From: Bordetella parapertussis
Lineage (GTDB): Bacteria; Pseudomonadota; Gammaproteobacteria; Burkholderiales; Burkholderiaceae_C
Direction of reading: 5' to 3'
NCBI GenBank assembly: GCA_945900695.1
Contig: CAMDJU010000071.1
Span: 1-11,190, forward strand
DNA length: 11,190 nt
The notes beneath the pieces were generated by a model, which saw only the letters and a program-made list of their open reading frames with translations, was not told where the DNA came from and did not search any database. Below are positions 1 to 6,401 of the stretch, piece after piece (the stretch's first letter is position 1; the number at the start of each line of letters is the position of its first letter). Position numbers and translations under genes: made by a program.

Positions 1-288
1 ATCAACAAACGCATGGCGTCGGCGTTTCACGAAACCCACCTCAACTCGGTGTTCAATTTCCACGGCATCGACACCGTCATTGTCACGGGCGGCTCCACCT
101 CGGGCTGTGTGCGCGCCACGGTGGTTGATAGTTTGTCGCGCAGCTTTCGCACCATCGTGCCCGAGGAGTGCGTGGCCGATAAACACGAGAGCCCGCACTT
201 TGCCAATTTGTACGACATGGCCGTGAAGTATGCCGATGTGATGTCGGCCAAAGAGGTGTTGGCCTATCTCGAAGGCTTGCCATCATGA
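1..288 (+). CDS. Isochorismatase-family cysteine amidohydrolase, C-terminal part (5'-truncated by window)
   Basis: The reading frame is open from the first base (Ile-Asn-Lys-Arg-Met) to TGA at 286-288, so this is the last 95 residues of a longer protein; family members are usually about 200-250 residues. The Met codon at 13 is internal, not the start. The segment GGSTSGCVRATVVDS carries the nucleophilic cysteine of the family (codon at 106-108). It is followed by IVPEECVADK and an ESPHFANLYDMAVKYADV-type tail. That pattern matches the N-carbamoylsarcosine amidase / maleamate amidohydrolase branch (C-N bond hydrolysis) better than true isochorismatases. The other two members of the Asp-Lys-Cys triad lie upstream of the window. 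The stop overlaps the next start (ATGA, 285-288), implying translational coupling to the deacetylase-like genes. The exact substrate (carbamoyl compound or linear amide) cannot be told from this fragment. Confidence 0.85.
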   Translation: MNKRMASAFHETHLNSVFNFHGIDTVIVTGGSTSGCVRATVVDSLSRSFRTIVPEECVADKHESPHFANLYDMAVKYADVMSAKEVLAYLEGLPS

Positions 289-1199
289 AACGCGATCCGG
301 GCTACTACGACTTTTTGCCCTACCAAGACCGCCCCCCCATCCGCTGGCCCAATGGGGCGCAGTTGGCTTTTTGGGTGGCGCCCAATATTGAGTTTTACGA
401 ACTCGACCCCCCACCCAACCCCAAGCGCACGCCTTGGCCGCGGCCAGTGCCCGATGTGCAGGCGTACTCGTACCGTGACTACGGCAACCGGGTGGGCGTG
501 TGGCGCATGATGGAAGCGATGGACCGATGCGGGGTGCGTGGCAGCGTGTCGCTCAATGTCGCTTTGTGTGAGCACCACCCCGAGATCATTGCCGCTTGCG
601 TCGAGCGCGGTTGGGAGTTTTACTCCCACGGCACCTACAACACCCGCTATGTGTTTGACATGACGCCCGACCAAGAGCGCGAACTCATTCGCGATTCGAT
701 CGACACCATCAAAAAGCACACGGGTCAAAAACTCGATGGATGGCTGTCTCCAGCGCTGTCTTACACCGACCAGACCTTGAACTTGGTGGCCGAAGCCGGA
801 TTGACCTATGTGTGTGACCTCTTCCATGACGACCAACCCGGCCCAGTCAAGGTGCCCCATGGCCGTTTGGTCAGCATGCCGTATTCCTTGGAGATGAATG
901 ACGCCATCGCATTCAGCGTCAACTGGGTCACGCCGCACCGTTATGGCGAAATGATCAAACGCCAGTTTGACCGCCTCTATGCCGAAGGCGAGCAGTCGGG
1001 CACGGTCATGTGCATTCCCTTGCACCCGTATTTGATTGGCCAGCCCTATCGCATGAAAGCTTTTGAAGAGGCCCTGGCCTACATCACCGGACACGACAAG
1101 GTTTGGTTGGCCACAGGGCGCGAGATCGCTCAACACTTTTTAGACCACGATTACAGTGCCTTTGAGCAAGCCTCGGTGGCGGTGGGAGAAGCCCCATGA
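285..1199 (+). CDS. PuuE-type polysaccharide deacetylase-family hydrolase, copy 1
   Basis: This 304-residue protein is close to the usual length of PuuE-like (cofactor-independent allantoinase-type) members of the polysaccharide deacetylase (NodB) fold. Visible family motifs are WPNGAQLAFWVAPNIEFYE near the N terminus, RDYGNRVGVWR (64-74), YSHGTYNTRYV with His115, WLSPALS (153-159), a HDDQP segment (181-185) and LHPYLIGQPYR near 246-256. The second His of the metal-binding HxxxH motif of classical deacetylases is replaced by Asn119, which fits the metal-free PuuE branch. No signal peptide is seen, so it should be cytoplasmic, arguing against cell-wall sugar deacetylation. PuuE opens the cyclic ureide allantoin; by analogy this protein probably opens a cyclic amide or imide ring (inference). 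Start chosen at the ATG overlapping the upstream stop, with GAAGG at 271-275. A near-homologue follows directly. Confidence 0.85.
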   Translation: MKRDPGYYDFLPYQDRPPIRWPNGAQLAFWVAPNIEFYELDPPPNPKRTPWPRPVPDVQAYSYRDYGNRVGVWRMMEAMDRCGVRGSVSLNVALCEHHPEIIAACVERGWEFYSHGTYNTRYVFDMTPDQERELIRDSIDTIKKHTGQKLDGWLSPALSYTDQTLNLVAEAGLTYVCDLFHDDQPGPVKVPHGRLVSMPYSLEMNDAIAFSVNWVTPHRYGEMIKRQFDRLYAEGEQSGTVMCIPLHPYLIGQPYRMKAFEEALAYITGHDKVWLATGREIAQHFLDHDYSAFEQASVAVGEAP

Positions 1200-2113
1200 T
1201 CGCCCCCGACTATCTGCGCTACCCCAAACGCCGCTATGGCATGGACCACGACCGCTATGACTGGTCGATGCTGCCCGATCGACCTGCCGTGCAGTGGCCC
1301 GGCGGTGCCCGTGTCGCCTTGTGGGTCACGGCCTCATTGCAGTGGTTTCCGCTGAACCAAAAGGGCGTGCCCTTCAAGCCAGTCGGCTCGTTACAAACCG
1401 CTTACCCCGACTTGCGCCATTACACCTTGCGCGATTACGGCAACCGGGTGGGCATTTACCGCATCATGAAGGAGCTGCGCGCGCGCAACATCCCGGCCAG
1501 TGTGCCCATCAATGCGGCGGTGGCGGCGCGCTATCCTTCCTTGGCCCAAGCCTGTGTCGATCTCGGTTGGGAACTGATGGGCCACGGGCTGGACATGGAC
1601 CATGTGCACCACACCGGCATGAGCGACGAAGCCCAAGTGATTGAGCGCAGTTTGGACATCGTGCGCCGCTTTGCGCCGGTGCGCGGTTGGCTCTCGCCAG
1701 CGCGCAGCGAATCACACGATACGCTGGACTTGCTGGCCCAATCCGGCATCGACTATGTGTGCGATTGGGTCAATGATGACATGCCTTACGCCATGCGCGC
1801 CGGTGGGCGCGAGATGGTGGCCATGCCCTTGTGTGCCGACATCGAAGATGCGGGCTTGCTCATCGCTTGGCACCAAGACGAAGACGACCTGCGCCAACAG
1901 TGGATCGACCAGTTCGACTACCTCTACGCAGAAAGCGAGCGGCATGGCCCGCGCATCATGGCCTTGCCCTTGCATGCCTGGGCCATTGGCCAGCCTTATC
2001 GGATCGGGGTGTTGGCCGATGTGCTTGACCACATCTTGTCCAAGCCCGGCGTGTGGGCGGCCACCGGCGGGCAGATCATGGACGCTTGGAAAGCCAGCCA
2101 CGTCAAAGCCTGA
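1196..2113 (+). CDS. PuuE-type polysaccharide deacetylase-family hydrolase, copy 2
   Basis: This 305-residue paralogue of the preceding gene shares its layout: WPGGARVALWVTASLQWFP, RDYGNRVGIYR (79-89), GHGLDMDHV with His130, GWLSPARSESHDTL, CDWVNDDMPY (189-198) and LHAWAIGQPYR near 259-269. The NDDxP motif is typical of PuuE-like proteins and is cleaner here than in copy 1. The classical HxxxH metal site is again incomplete (Asp134). There is no export signal. Its ATG overlaps the upstream stop (ATGA, 1196-1199) and is preceded by GGGAG at 1184-1188. Tight coupling of two diverged copies suggests either a hetero-oligomer or two successive or stereospecific ring-opening steps; neither can be decided from sequence. 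This is the last gene of the upstream plus-strand operon; the convergent MarR gene ends 49 bp downstream. Confidence 0.85.
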   Translation: MIAPDYLRYPKRRYGMDHDRYDWSMLPDRPAVQWPGGARVALWVTASLQWFPLNQKGVPFKPVGSLQTAYPDLRHYTLRDYGNRVGIYRIMKELRARNIPASVPINAAVAARYPSLAQACVDLGWELMGHGLDMDHVHHTGMSDEAQVIERSLDIVRRFAPVRGWLSPARSESHDTLDLLAQSGIDYVCDWVNDDMPYAMRAGGREMVAMPLCADIEDAGLLIAWHQDEDDLRQQWIDQFDYLYAESERHGPRIMALPLHAWAIGQPYRIGVLADVLDHILSKPGVWAATGGQIMDAWKASHVKA

Positions 2114-2125
2114 TGGATCTGGCGG

Positions 2126-2144
2126 GGTGCAGTTGAACTGCACC
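2126..2144. terminator. Hairpin between convergent genes (possible bidirectional terminator)
   Basis: The sequence GGTGCAGTTGAACTGCACC is a near-perfect palindrome: seven to eight G/C-rich pairs around a short loop. It sits in the 49-bp gap between the stop of the second deacetylase-like gene and the stop of the MarR gene. No run of T follows on either strand, so it is not a canonical intrinsic terminator. It could block read-through in both directions or stabilise the 3' ends of both transcripts. Confidence 0.4.
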
Positions 2145-2162
2145 GGCCATCTCCTTTGGGAT

Positions 2163-2624
2163 TCAAACCGATTGGCGTCGCTGGGTGATGATTTGGCGCA
2201 AGGTGTGCTTTAACGCTTCTGCCTGTGCCAATCCAAAGGGCTCGAGTATTTTTTCTTCGTGCGCTTTGGCTTGCTTGATCAGCGACCTGACAATTTTTTG
2301 ACCCTGCGGGGTGATGGCGACATGCGTCACCCGCCGGTCTTTGGTTTGGGGCGTGCGCTGCACATGGCCCAGCGACTCCATGCGGTCGAGCAAACGGGTC
2401 ACGGTGGGTTGCTTGGTCAATGAAATGCTGGCCAGGTGACCGATGCTCATGCCTTTGCTGCCAAACAAGCTGGCCAAAACCCGCCACTCGGTCACCGAAA
2501 AACCATGCGAACGCACGACTTGGTGGAATTCGGTAGAAATCATTTGACTGGCTTGGCCCAGCAAAGCGGCCAAGTAGCCGTCCACAAATGGCGGTTGAGA
2601 GGGTGTCTTCGACGGCGCTTGCAT
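2163..2624 (-). CDS. MarR-family transcriptional regulator
   Basis: This 153-residue protein is of typical MarR length. It shows an N-terminal dimerisation helix, a winged helix-turn-helix starting near 44 (VTEWRVLASL), the recognition helix TKQPTVTRLLDRMESLG (70-86) and a beta-wing ending in KDRRVTHVAITPQGQ (95-109), where the DRR signature is intact. A long C-terminal helix completes the dimer interface. MarR proteins are usually repressors released by small aromatic or phenolic acids. Its divergent position, 153 bp from the start of the dehydrogenase-transporter-oxygenase operon, makes that operon the likely target, with possible autoregulation. It converges on the upstream hydrolase operon. 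No clear Shine-Dalgarno sequence precedes the ATG (2624-2622), so translation may be weak or leaderless. Published iad auxin-degradation loci use a MarR repressor (IadR); that link is only a hypothesis here. Confidence 0.92.
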   Translation of the reverse strand: MQAPSKTPSQPPFVDGYLAALLGQASQMISTEFHQVVRSHGFSVTEWRVLASLFGSKGMSIGHLASISLTKQPTVTRLLDRMESLGHVQRTPQTKDRRVTHVAITPQGQKIVRSLIKQAKAHEEKILEPFGLAQAEALKHTLRQIITQRRQSV

Positions 2625-2733
2625 TTTGGAAAATTGGATTCAGGCTGCGATGGAAAAGTTTGGAGCATGCCGCTGTCCTGCCCCAGAGGATTAACCCTGA
2701 TGGTTTTTTGATTGACAGGAAAACATTTCCAAA
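2625..2733. repeat. Inverted pair TTTGGAAA / TTTCCAAA across the divergent region
   Basis: TTTGGAAA lies at 2625-2632, directly before the MarR start codon, and its exact reverse complement TTTCCAAA lies at 2726-2733, inside the promoter of the opposite operon. A third related copy, TGGAAAA, is at 2651-2657. Because these 8-mers flank both divergent genes, they could be parts of operators for the MarR protein. They are short and A/T-rich, so chance is a real alternative. Confidence 0.35.
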
Positions 2734-2740
2734 GTAATGT
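2712..2740 (+). promoter_or_regulatory. Sigma70-like promoter of the main operon
   Basis: A perfect -35 hexamer TTGACA at 2712-2717 is separated by exactly 17 bp from a TAATGT element at 2735-2740, which matches the -10 consensus at three of six positions. Transcription would start near 2747, giving a leader of about 30 nt before the ATG at 2778. It faces away from the MarR gene and is the only convincing plus-strand promoter in the 153-bp divergent region. The MarR promoter itself could not be assigned confidently. Confidence 0.6.
2718..2730. promoter_or_regulatory. Candidate MarR operator palindrome within promoter spacer
   Basis: GGAAA-ACA-TTTCC is a perfect 5+3+5 palindrome immediately downstream of the TTGACA element. 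It occupies most of the spacer before the -10 element. A dimeric repressor bound here would exclude RNA polymerase, which is the classic MarR arrangement. The half-sites are short compared with many MarR operators (about 16-20 bp), so the true site may extend further or be centred nearby. Confidence 0.5.
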
Positions 2741-2777
2741 ATCTCCCGAGGCAATCGCTCCAATTTTGAAAGACGCC

Positions 2778-3857
2778 ATGAAAATTGCTGTGCTCGGAGG
2801 GGGACACGGGGCTTATGCGGCCGCCGCAGATTTGACCCTGTCTGGACACGAAGTGCGTTTGTGGCGGCGTGACGGTGCAGCCCTGGCGCCGCTCCTGGCC
2901 CACGGCGGCATTCGCCTCAAAGACGCTGAGGGTGAACGCGATGTGGCCATCCACAGCGTCAGCGCCGACATCGGTCTGGCCTTGCGTGGGGCTGAGCTGA
3001 TTGTGCTGCCCACCCCCGCCACGGCCCAAGACGACATCGCTCAAGCCATGGCCCCGCATTTGCAAAATGGGCAAGTGGTTTTCTTGGCCCCCGGCACCTT
3101 TGGCAGCTTCACCATGGCCCGGCGCGTGCGCGCCCTTGGGTGCTTGGCCGATGTGCGCTGGGCAGAAACCGGCACCATGCCTTATTTGGCGCGCAAGCAC
3201 GGCCCCTGCGAGGTCAACCTCACCATCCGCGCCGTGCACCTGCCCACCGGCGTTTACCCTGCGATCCATGCGGATGAGACCTTGGCCGTCATCCGCCGGG
3301 CCTACCCCAGCGTGCATGCCTGTGGCGACGCCTTGTCAGGTGCGCTGATGAATGCCGGCCCCATCATTCACCCGCCCTTGATCGTGATGAATGCGGCACC
3401 TTTGCAGCACTTTGAACGCTGGGACATCCACAACGAAGGCACCCAAGCCAGCGTGCGCGCGGTGACCAACCAACTCGATTTGGAGCGCATGTCAGTGCGC
3501 GAGGCCGTGGGTTGGGGCGCACCCCATTACCCTTTGCGCGACCATTATGAAAACGACCGCTGGATGTATGGTGACGCCCACAAAAAATTGGTCAAGTCGG
3601 GCGACTGGCGCGAAAGCATCGACTTGCTGCACCACCGATATGTCACTGAAGACATTGAAATGGGTTTGGCCTTTTTGTGCTCGGTGGCGCGTTGGGCGGG
3701 CGTGGATGCCCCGATTGCCCATGGTTTGGTGGCCATCACCGGCGGTTATTTGGGGCGCGATTTGCGCCAGGGCCCCCGCACGCTAGAGGCCTTGGGGTTG
3801 CAACACCACAGCCCCGATCAGTTGCGCGAGATGCTGCACCACGGAGAGCGCGCATGA
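2778..3857 (+). CDS. NAD(P)-dependent dehydrogenase, octopine/nopaline dehydrogenase family
   Basis: The protein has 359 residues, the usual size for this family. An N-terminal Rossmann fold starts at residue 2 with MKIAVLGGGHGAYAAAADL, giving a GGGHGA nucleotide loop (7-12), and reaches about residue 165. The C-terminal helical domain has the family signature AGPIIHPPLIVMNA, whose His198 probably corresponds to the catalytic His, and YVTEDIEMGLAFL (288-300). Family members reduce or oxidise a 2-keto acid/amino acid condensation product (opine) or a related hydroxy/keto acid; the substrate here is unknown. ATG 2778 is preferred because it sits directly before the first beta strand; the in-frame TTG at 2712 lies inside the -35 box. 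The upstream GAAAGA is a weak ribosome site. This is the first gene of the long operon and overlaps the next gene by ATGA. Confidence 0.85.
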   Translation: MKIAVLGGGHGAYAAAADLTLSGHEVRLWRRDGAALAPLLAHGGIRLKDAEGERDVAIHSVSADIGLALRGAELIVLPTPATAQDDIAQAMAPHLQNGQVVFLAPGTFGSFTMARRVRALGCLADVRWAETGTMPYLARKHGPCEVNLTIRAVHLPTGVYPAIHADETLAVIRRAYPSVHACGDALSGALMNAGPIIHPPLIVMNAAPLQHFERWDIHNEGTQASVRAVTNQLDLERMSVREAVGWGAPHYPLRDHYENDRWMYGDAHKKLVKSGDWRESIDLLHHRYVTEDIEMGLAFLCSVARWAGVDAPIAHGLVAITGGYLGRDLRQGPRTLEALGLQHHSPDQLREMLHHGERA

Positions 3858-4846
3858 GCGCGGCACGCTTTGTTGCGGTGGGCGCTGGCCGCATGGGGCG
3901 CAGCATTGCCACGGCTTTTGCGTATGCCGGGCACCGTGTCGCCGTGGTGGACTTGCGCCCTCGCACGCCAGTGCAATGGCAGACCTTGCAGCAAGAAGCC
4001 TTGGCCGAGGTGCGCGCCAGTTTGAACAGCCTGGCTGAGTTGGGCGCATTTCCCGCAGCACAGGTGGAGGCCATCGTGGGGCGTGTGTCATGGGTCAACG
4101 AGGCGGATGCCGATGCCACCTTGGCCCTGGCCGACATGGTGTTTGAAGGCGTGCCTGAAACCATGGCGGCCAAGCAAGCGGCTTTGGTGCGCATTGGCGC
4201 GGCCTGCCGCAGCGACGCCATCATCACCTCGACCACCAGCAGCATTTTGGTCACCGACTTGGTGCCTTTTGTCACGCACCCTGAGCGGTTCTTGAACATC
4301 CATTGGCTCAACCCGGCCTATTTGATTCCGGTGGTCGAGTTGAGCACCCACCCCCGCCTGGACCCAGCTGTGCTGGCGCGTGCCAAAGGTTTGATGAGCG
4401 CCATTGGCAAACTGCCGGTGGTGTGCGGCCCCACGCCCGGCTACATCGTGCCGCGCTTGCAAGCGCTGGTCATGAACGAGGCGGCGCGCATGGTTCAAGA
4501 GGGTGCGGCGACTGCCGAAGAAATCGACTTGGCCACCCGTTATGGCATGGGTTTGCGTTTTGCTGCCCTGGGTGTGATCGAGTTCATCGACGTGGGCGGC
4601 AACGATATTTTGTTTCATGCCAGCCGTGAAATGGCCGCCAGCATTGACCCGCACCGCTACGCCACCCCGGCCATCGTGGCCGACAAAATGGCCCAAGGCC
4701 AGTTGGGCCTGAAAACCGGCGCTGGTTTTTACGATTACGATGGCTGCGACATTGCGGCTTATCGCCGAGACATCCTTTCTCGAACCCTGGGCATGCTCCA
4801 GCATGCCGGGCATTGGCATCCCCCCGCAACCACCACCCACGACTGA
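3854..4846 (+). CDS. 3-hydroxyacyl-CoA dehydrogenase-family oxidoreductase
   Basis: The protein has 330 residues, similar to single-domain-pair 3-hydroxyacyl-CoA / carnitine 3-dehydrogenase-like enzymes. The NAD-binding domain begins FVAVGAGRMGRSIATAFAYAG with the GxGxMG loop at 10-15 and an acidic residue (Asp33) after beta-2, favouring NAD over NADP. The catalytic region reads NIHWLNPAYLIPVVEL, with His150, Asn153 and Pro154 at the usual HFFNP position and Glu162 as the probable partner of His150. The C-terminal domain retains GYIVPRLQALVMNEAARM and ends with the hallmark LGLKTGAGFYDY (284-295). The NAD-dependent oxidation of a 3-hydroxy acid or its CoA ester is expected. The HWLNP variant differs from classical FadB, so the substrate may not be a fatty acyl-CoA. 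Translationally coupled to the preceding dehydrogenase (ATGA, GGAG at 3843-3846). No thiolase or hydratase is present in the window. Confidence 0.87.
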   Translation: MSAARFVAVGAGRMGRSIATAFAYAGHRVAVVDLRPRTPVQWQTLQQEALAEVRASLNSLAELGAFPAAQVEAIVGRVSWVNEADADATLALADMVFEGVPETMAAKQAALVRIGAACRSDAIITSTTSSILVTDLVPFVTHPERFLNIHWLNPAYLIPVVELSTHPRLDPAVLARAKGLMSAIGKLPVVCGPTPGYIVPRLQALVMNEAARMVQEGAATAEEIDLATRYGMGLRFAALGVIEFIDVGGNDILFHASREMAASIDPHRYATPAIVADKMAQGQLGLKTGAGFYDYDGCDIAAYRRDILSRTLGMLQHAGHWHPPATTTHD

Positions 4847-4857
4847 AGGAGTTCACC

Positions 4858-5844
4858 ATGTCACCGAATCGTTTTAAGCGCCACACCCTGTTGGGTTTGT
4901 GCATGGCCGCCGCCGCGTTGGCCGCCCCCTTGGCCGCGCAAGCCCAAGAGATCACCCTCAAGGCGGTGAACGCTTTTCAAGAGGGCACCTATTACGCCCG
5001 CAACTTTGAACGCTTCGTGAAAAAGGTCAACGACGAAGGCAAGGGCCTGATCCAAATCAATTACATCGGTGGCCCCAAGGCCATCCCCACCTTTGAGCAG
5101 GGCAACGCCTTGCGCAGCGGTGTGGTGGACATGTCCAACACCACCACCTCGTTTGTGGCCGGCATCGTGCCGGAGGGCCTGGCGATCAATTACACCAATC
5201 AGACCATGGCCGAGATGCGCAAAAACGGCGCCATCGACTACTTGAACAAAATCATGATGGAAAAAGGTCTGTACTACTACGCCCGCACCGGCGAAGGTGT
5301 GCAGTACTACATCTACAGCAACAAACGCATCGACAAGGCCGACCTCACGGGCTTGAAATTGCGCATTGCGCCCATTTACCGCGACTTCTTTCAAAAGCTG
5401 GGCGCCAACGTGGTGCAAATTGCACCGGGTGAGGTCTACACCGCCTTGGAGCGCGGCGTGGTCGACGGCTACGGCTGGCCCTTGCTGGGCATCTTTGATT
5501 TGGGTTGGCATGAGAAAACCAAGTTCCGCATTGAGCCTGGCTTTTATGCCATTGAGCTGGGTGTGATCTTCAGCGCCAACACCTGGCGCAAGCTCAACCC
5601 CGCTCAGCGCGCCTTCTTGGAAAAGCAAGCGGTCTGGTTGGAGAGCCAGAACGTGGACATGGCGGCCAAAGATGCACCTGCTGAGATTAAGAAGCAGCAA
5701 GACGCAGGCCTTCAAGTCATCAAATTGGACGCTGAGCAGTCACGCATTTTGCAAAAAACCGCCTACGATGCCGCTTGGGATGCGGTGGTCAAGTCCAGCC
5801 CGGCGCATGGCGCCAAGCTGCGTGAAATGCTTGAGCCCAAGTAA
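4858..5844 (+). CDS. dctP: TRAP transporter periplasmic substrate-binding protein (DctP family)
   Basis: A 328-residue DctP/YiaO-like solute receptor. It starts with a clear Sec signal peptide (basic RFKRH, hydrophobic Ala/Leu core, cleavage likely after the Ala-Gln-Ala stretch near residue 29). Mature-domain signatures are KADLTGLKLRIAPI with the conserved Arg169 that usually salt-bridges the ligand carboxylate, then LGANVVQIAPGEVYTALERG and VVDGYGWP (201-208). It binds substrate in the periplasm and delivers it to the membrane subunits encoded next. Arg169 implies an organic acid ligand; which one is not readable. A strong AAGGAG at 4846-4851, six bases before the ATG, starts immediately after the previous stop. 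It is cotranscribed with catabolic genes, so the ligand is probably the pathway's growth substrate. Confidence 0.93.
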   Translation: MSPNRFKRHTLLGLCMAAAALAAPLAAQAQEITLKAVNAFQEGTYYARNFERFVKKVNDEGKGLIQINYIGGPKAIPTFEQGNALRSGVVDMSNTTTSFVAGIVPEGLAINYTNQTMAEMRKNGAIDYLNKIMMEKGLYYYARTGEGVQYYIYSNKRIDKADLTGLKLRIAPIYRDFFQKLGANVVQIAPGEVYTALERGVVDGYGWPLLGIFDLGWHEKTKFRIEPGFYAIELGVIFSANTWRKLNPAQRAFLEKQAVWLESQNVDMAAKDAPAEIKKQQDAGLQVIKLDAEQSRILQKTAYDAAWDAVVKSSPAHGAKLREMLEPK

Positions 5845-5853
5845 GGTGTTGAC

Positions 5854-6384
5854 ATGATGAATCGTTGGTCCCGTGCTTTGGGTCATGTCTATGAGGCCCT
5901 GGCTTGGATGGCTTGCGCCATGTTGTTCGCCTTGATGCTGGTGATTTGCGCCGACGTGTTTTTGCGCAACGTCCCCCTCATTCCCGGCTTGCGCGGCATG
6001 CCTGCGACCAACGATTTATCCGAGGCTTTTTTGTACCTCATCACCTTGTTCGCGGGGCCATGGTTGCTGCGACTGGGCCAGCACATCCGGGTGGATATTT
6101 TGTTGCGTGCCATCCCGCCCCTTTGGGCTTGGTATTGCGAATGGGCCGTGGATGTGCTGGGCCTGCTGTGTTCTTTGGTGATTGCCTGGTACGGCTTGAC
6201 CACCACCTGGGACAGCTTGCAAACTGGCGAGATGTTCATCAAAGCCTTGACCACCCCGGTGTGGTGGTGGTTGGCATTTTTGCCGCTCACCTTTGGTTTG
6301 TTGGCGGTCGAATTTGTGTTTCGCATGCACCGCTTGATGCATGGCGAGCGCGCGCCCCGTGAAGAAGCGGTATCAGCCGCCTAA
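5854..6384 (+). CDS. dctQ: TRAP transporter small membrane subunit (DctQ family)
   Basis: A 176-residue integral membrane protein with four predicted transmembrane segments near residues 13-36, 55-73, 92-116 and 134-156, the standard DctQ topology. The HIRVD motif (77-81) between the second and third segments is typical of the family. It pairs with the large DctM subunit to form the sodium- or proton-coupled permease. Two adjacent ATG codons (5854 and 5857) are possible starts; the upstream TAAGG at 5842-5846 suits either. The 9-bp gap to dctP and 17-bp gap to dctM confirm a transporter operon. Confidence 0.92.
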   Translation: MMNRWSRALGHVYEALAWMACAMLFALMLVICADVFLRNVPLIPGLRGMPATNDLSEAFLYLITLFAGPWLLRLGQHIRVDILLRAIPPLWAWYCEWAVDVLGLLCSLVIAWYGLTTTWDSLQTGEMFIKALTTPVWWWLAFLPLTFGLLAVEFVFRMHRLMHGERAPREEAVSAA

Positions 6385-6401
6385 ACCCACGAAGGATTTT
6401 C

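Noticed and set aside
264..1136. Antisense open frame of about 290 codons opposite the first deacetylase-like gene
   Set aside because: It has no recognisable family motifs and mirrors the codon bias of the sense gene, which has clear motifs and a ribosome site.
2679..2708. Imperfect stem followed by TTTTTT, resembling an intrinsic terminator in the divergent region
   Set aside because: The stem has bulges and mismatches, and no plus-strand transcript is expected to reach it; the T-run more likely belongs to an A/T-rich element upstream of the promoter.
2712..2777. N-terminal extension of the octopine-dehydrogenase-like protein from TTG 2712
   Set aside because: The TTG is part of the -35 hexamer, and the Rossmann fold starts right after ATG 2778.
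3677..3853. N-terminal extension of the hydroxyacyl-CoA-dehydrogenase-like protein
   Set aside because: It would lie wholly within the preceding gene, has no ribosome site and no family similarity; ATG 3854 with GGAG and ATGA coupling is better.
4088..4840. Antisense open frame of about 250 codons opposite the hydroxyacyl-CoA-dehydrogenase-like gene
   Set aside because: It has low-complexity Gly/His composition and no domain, and lies entirely under a gene with intact catalytic motifs.
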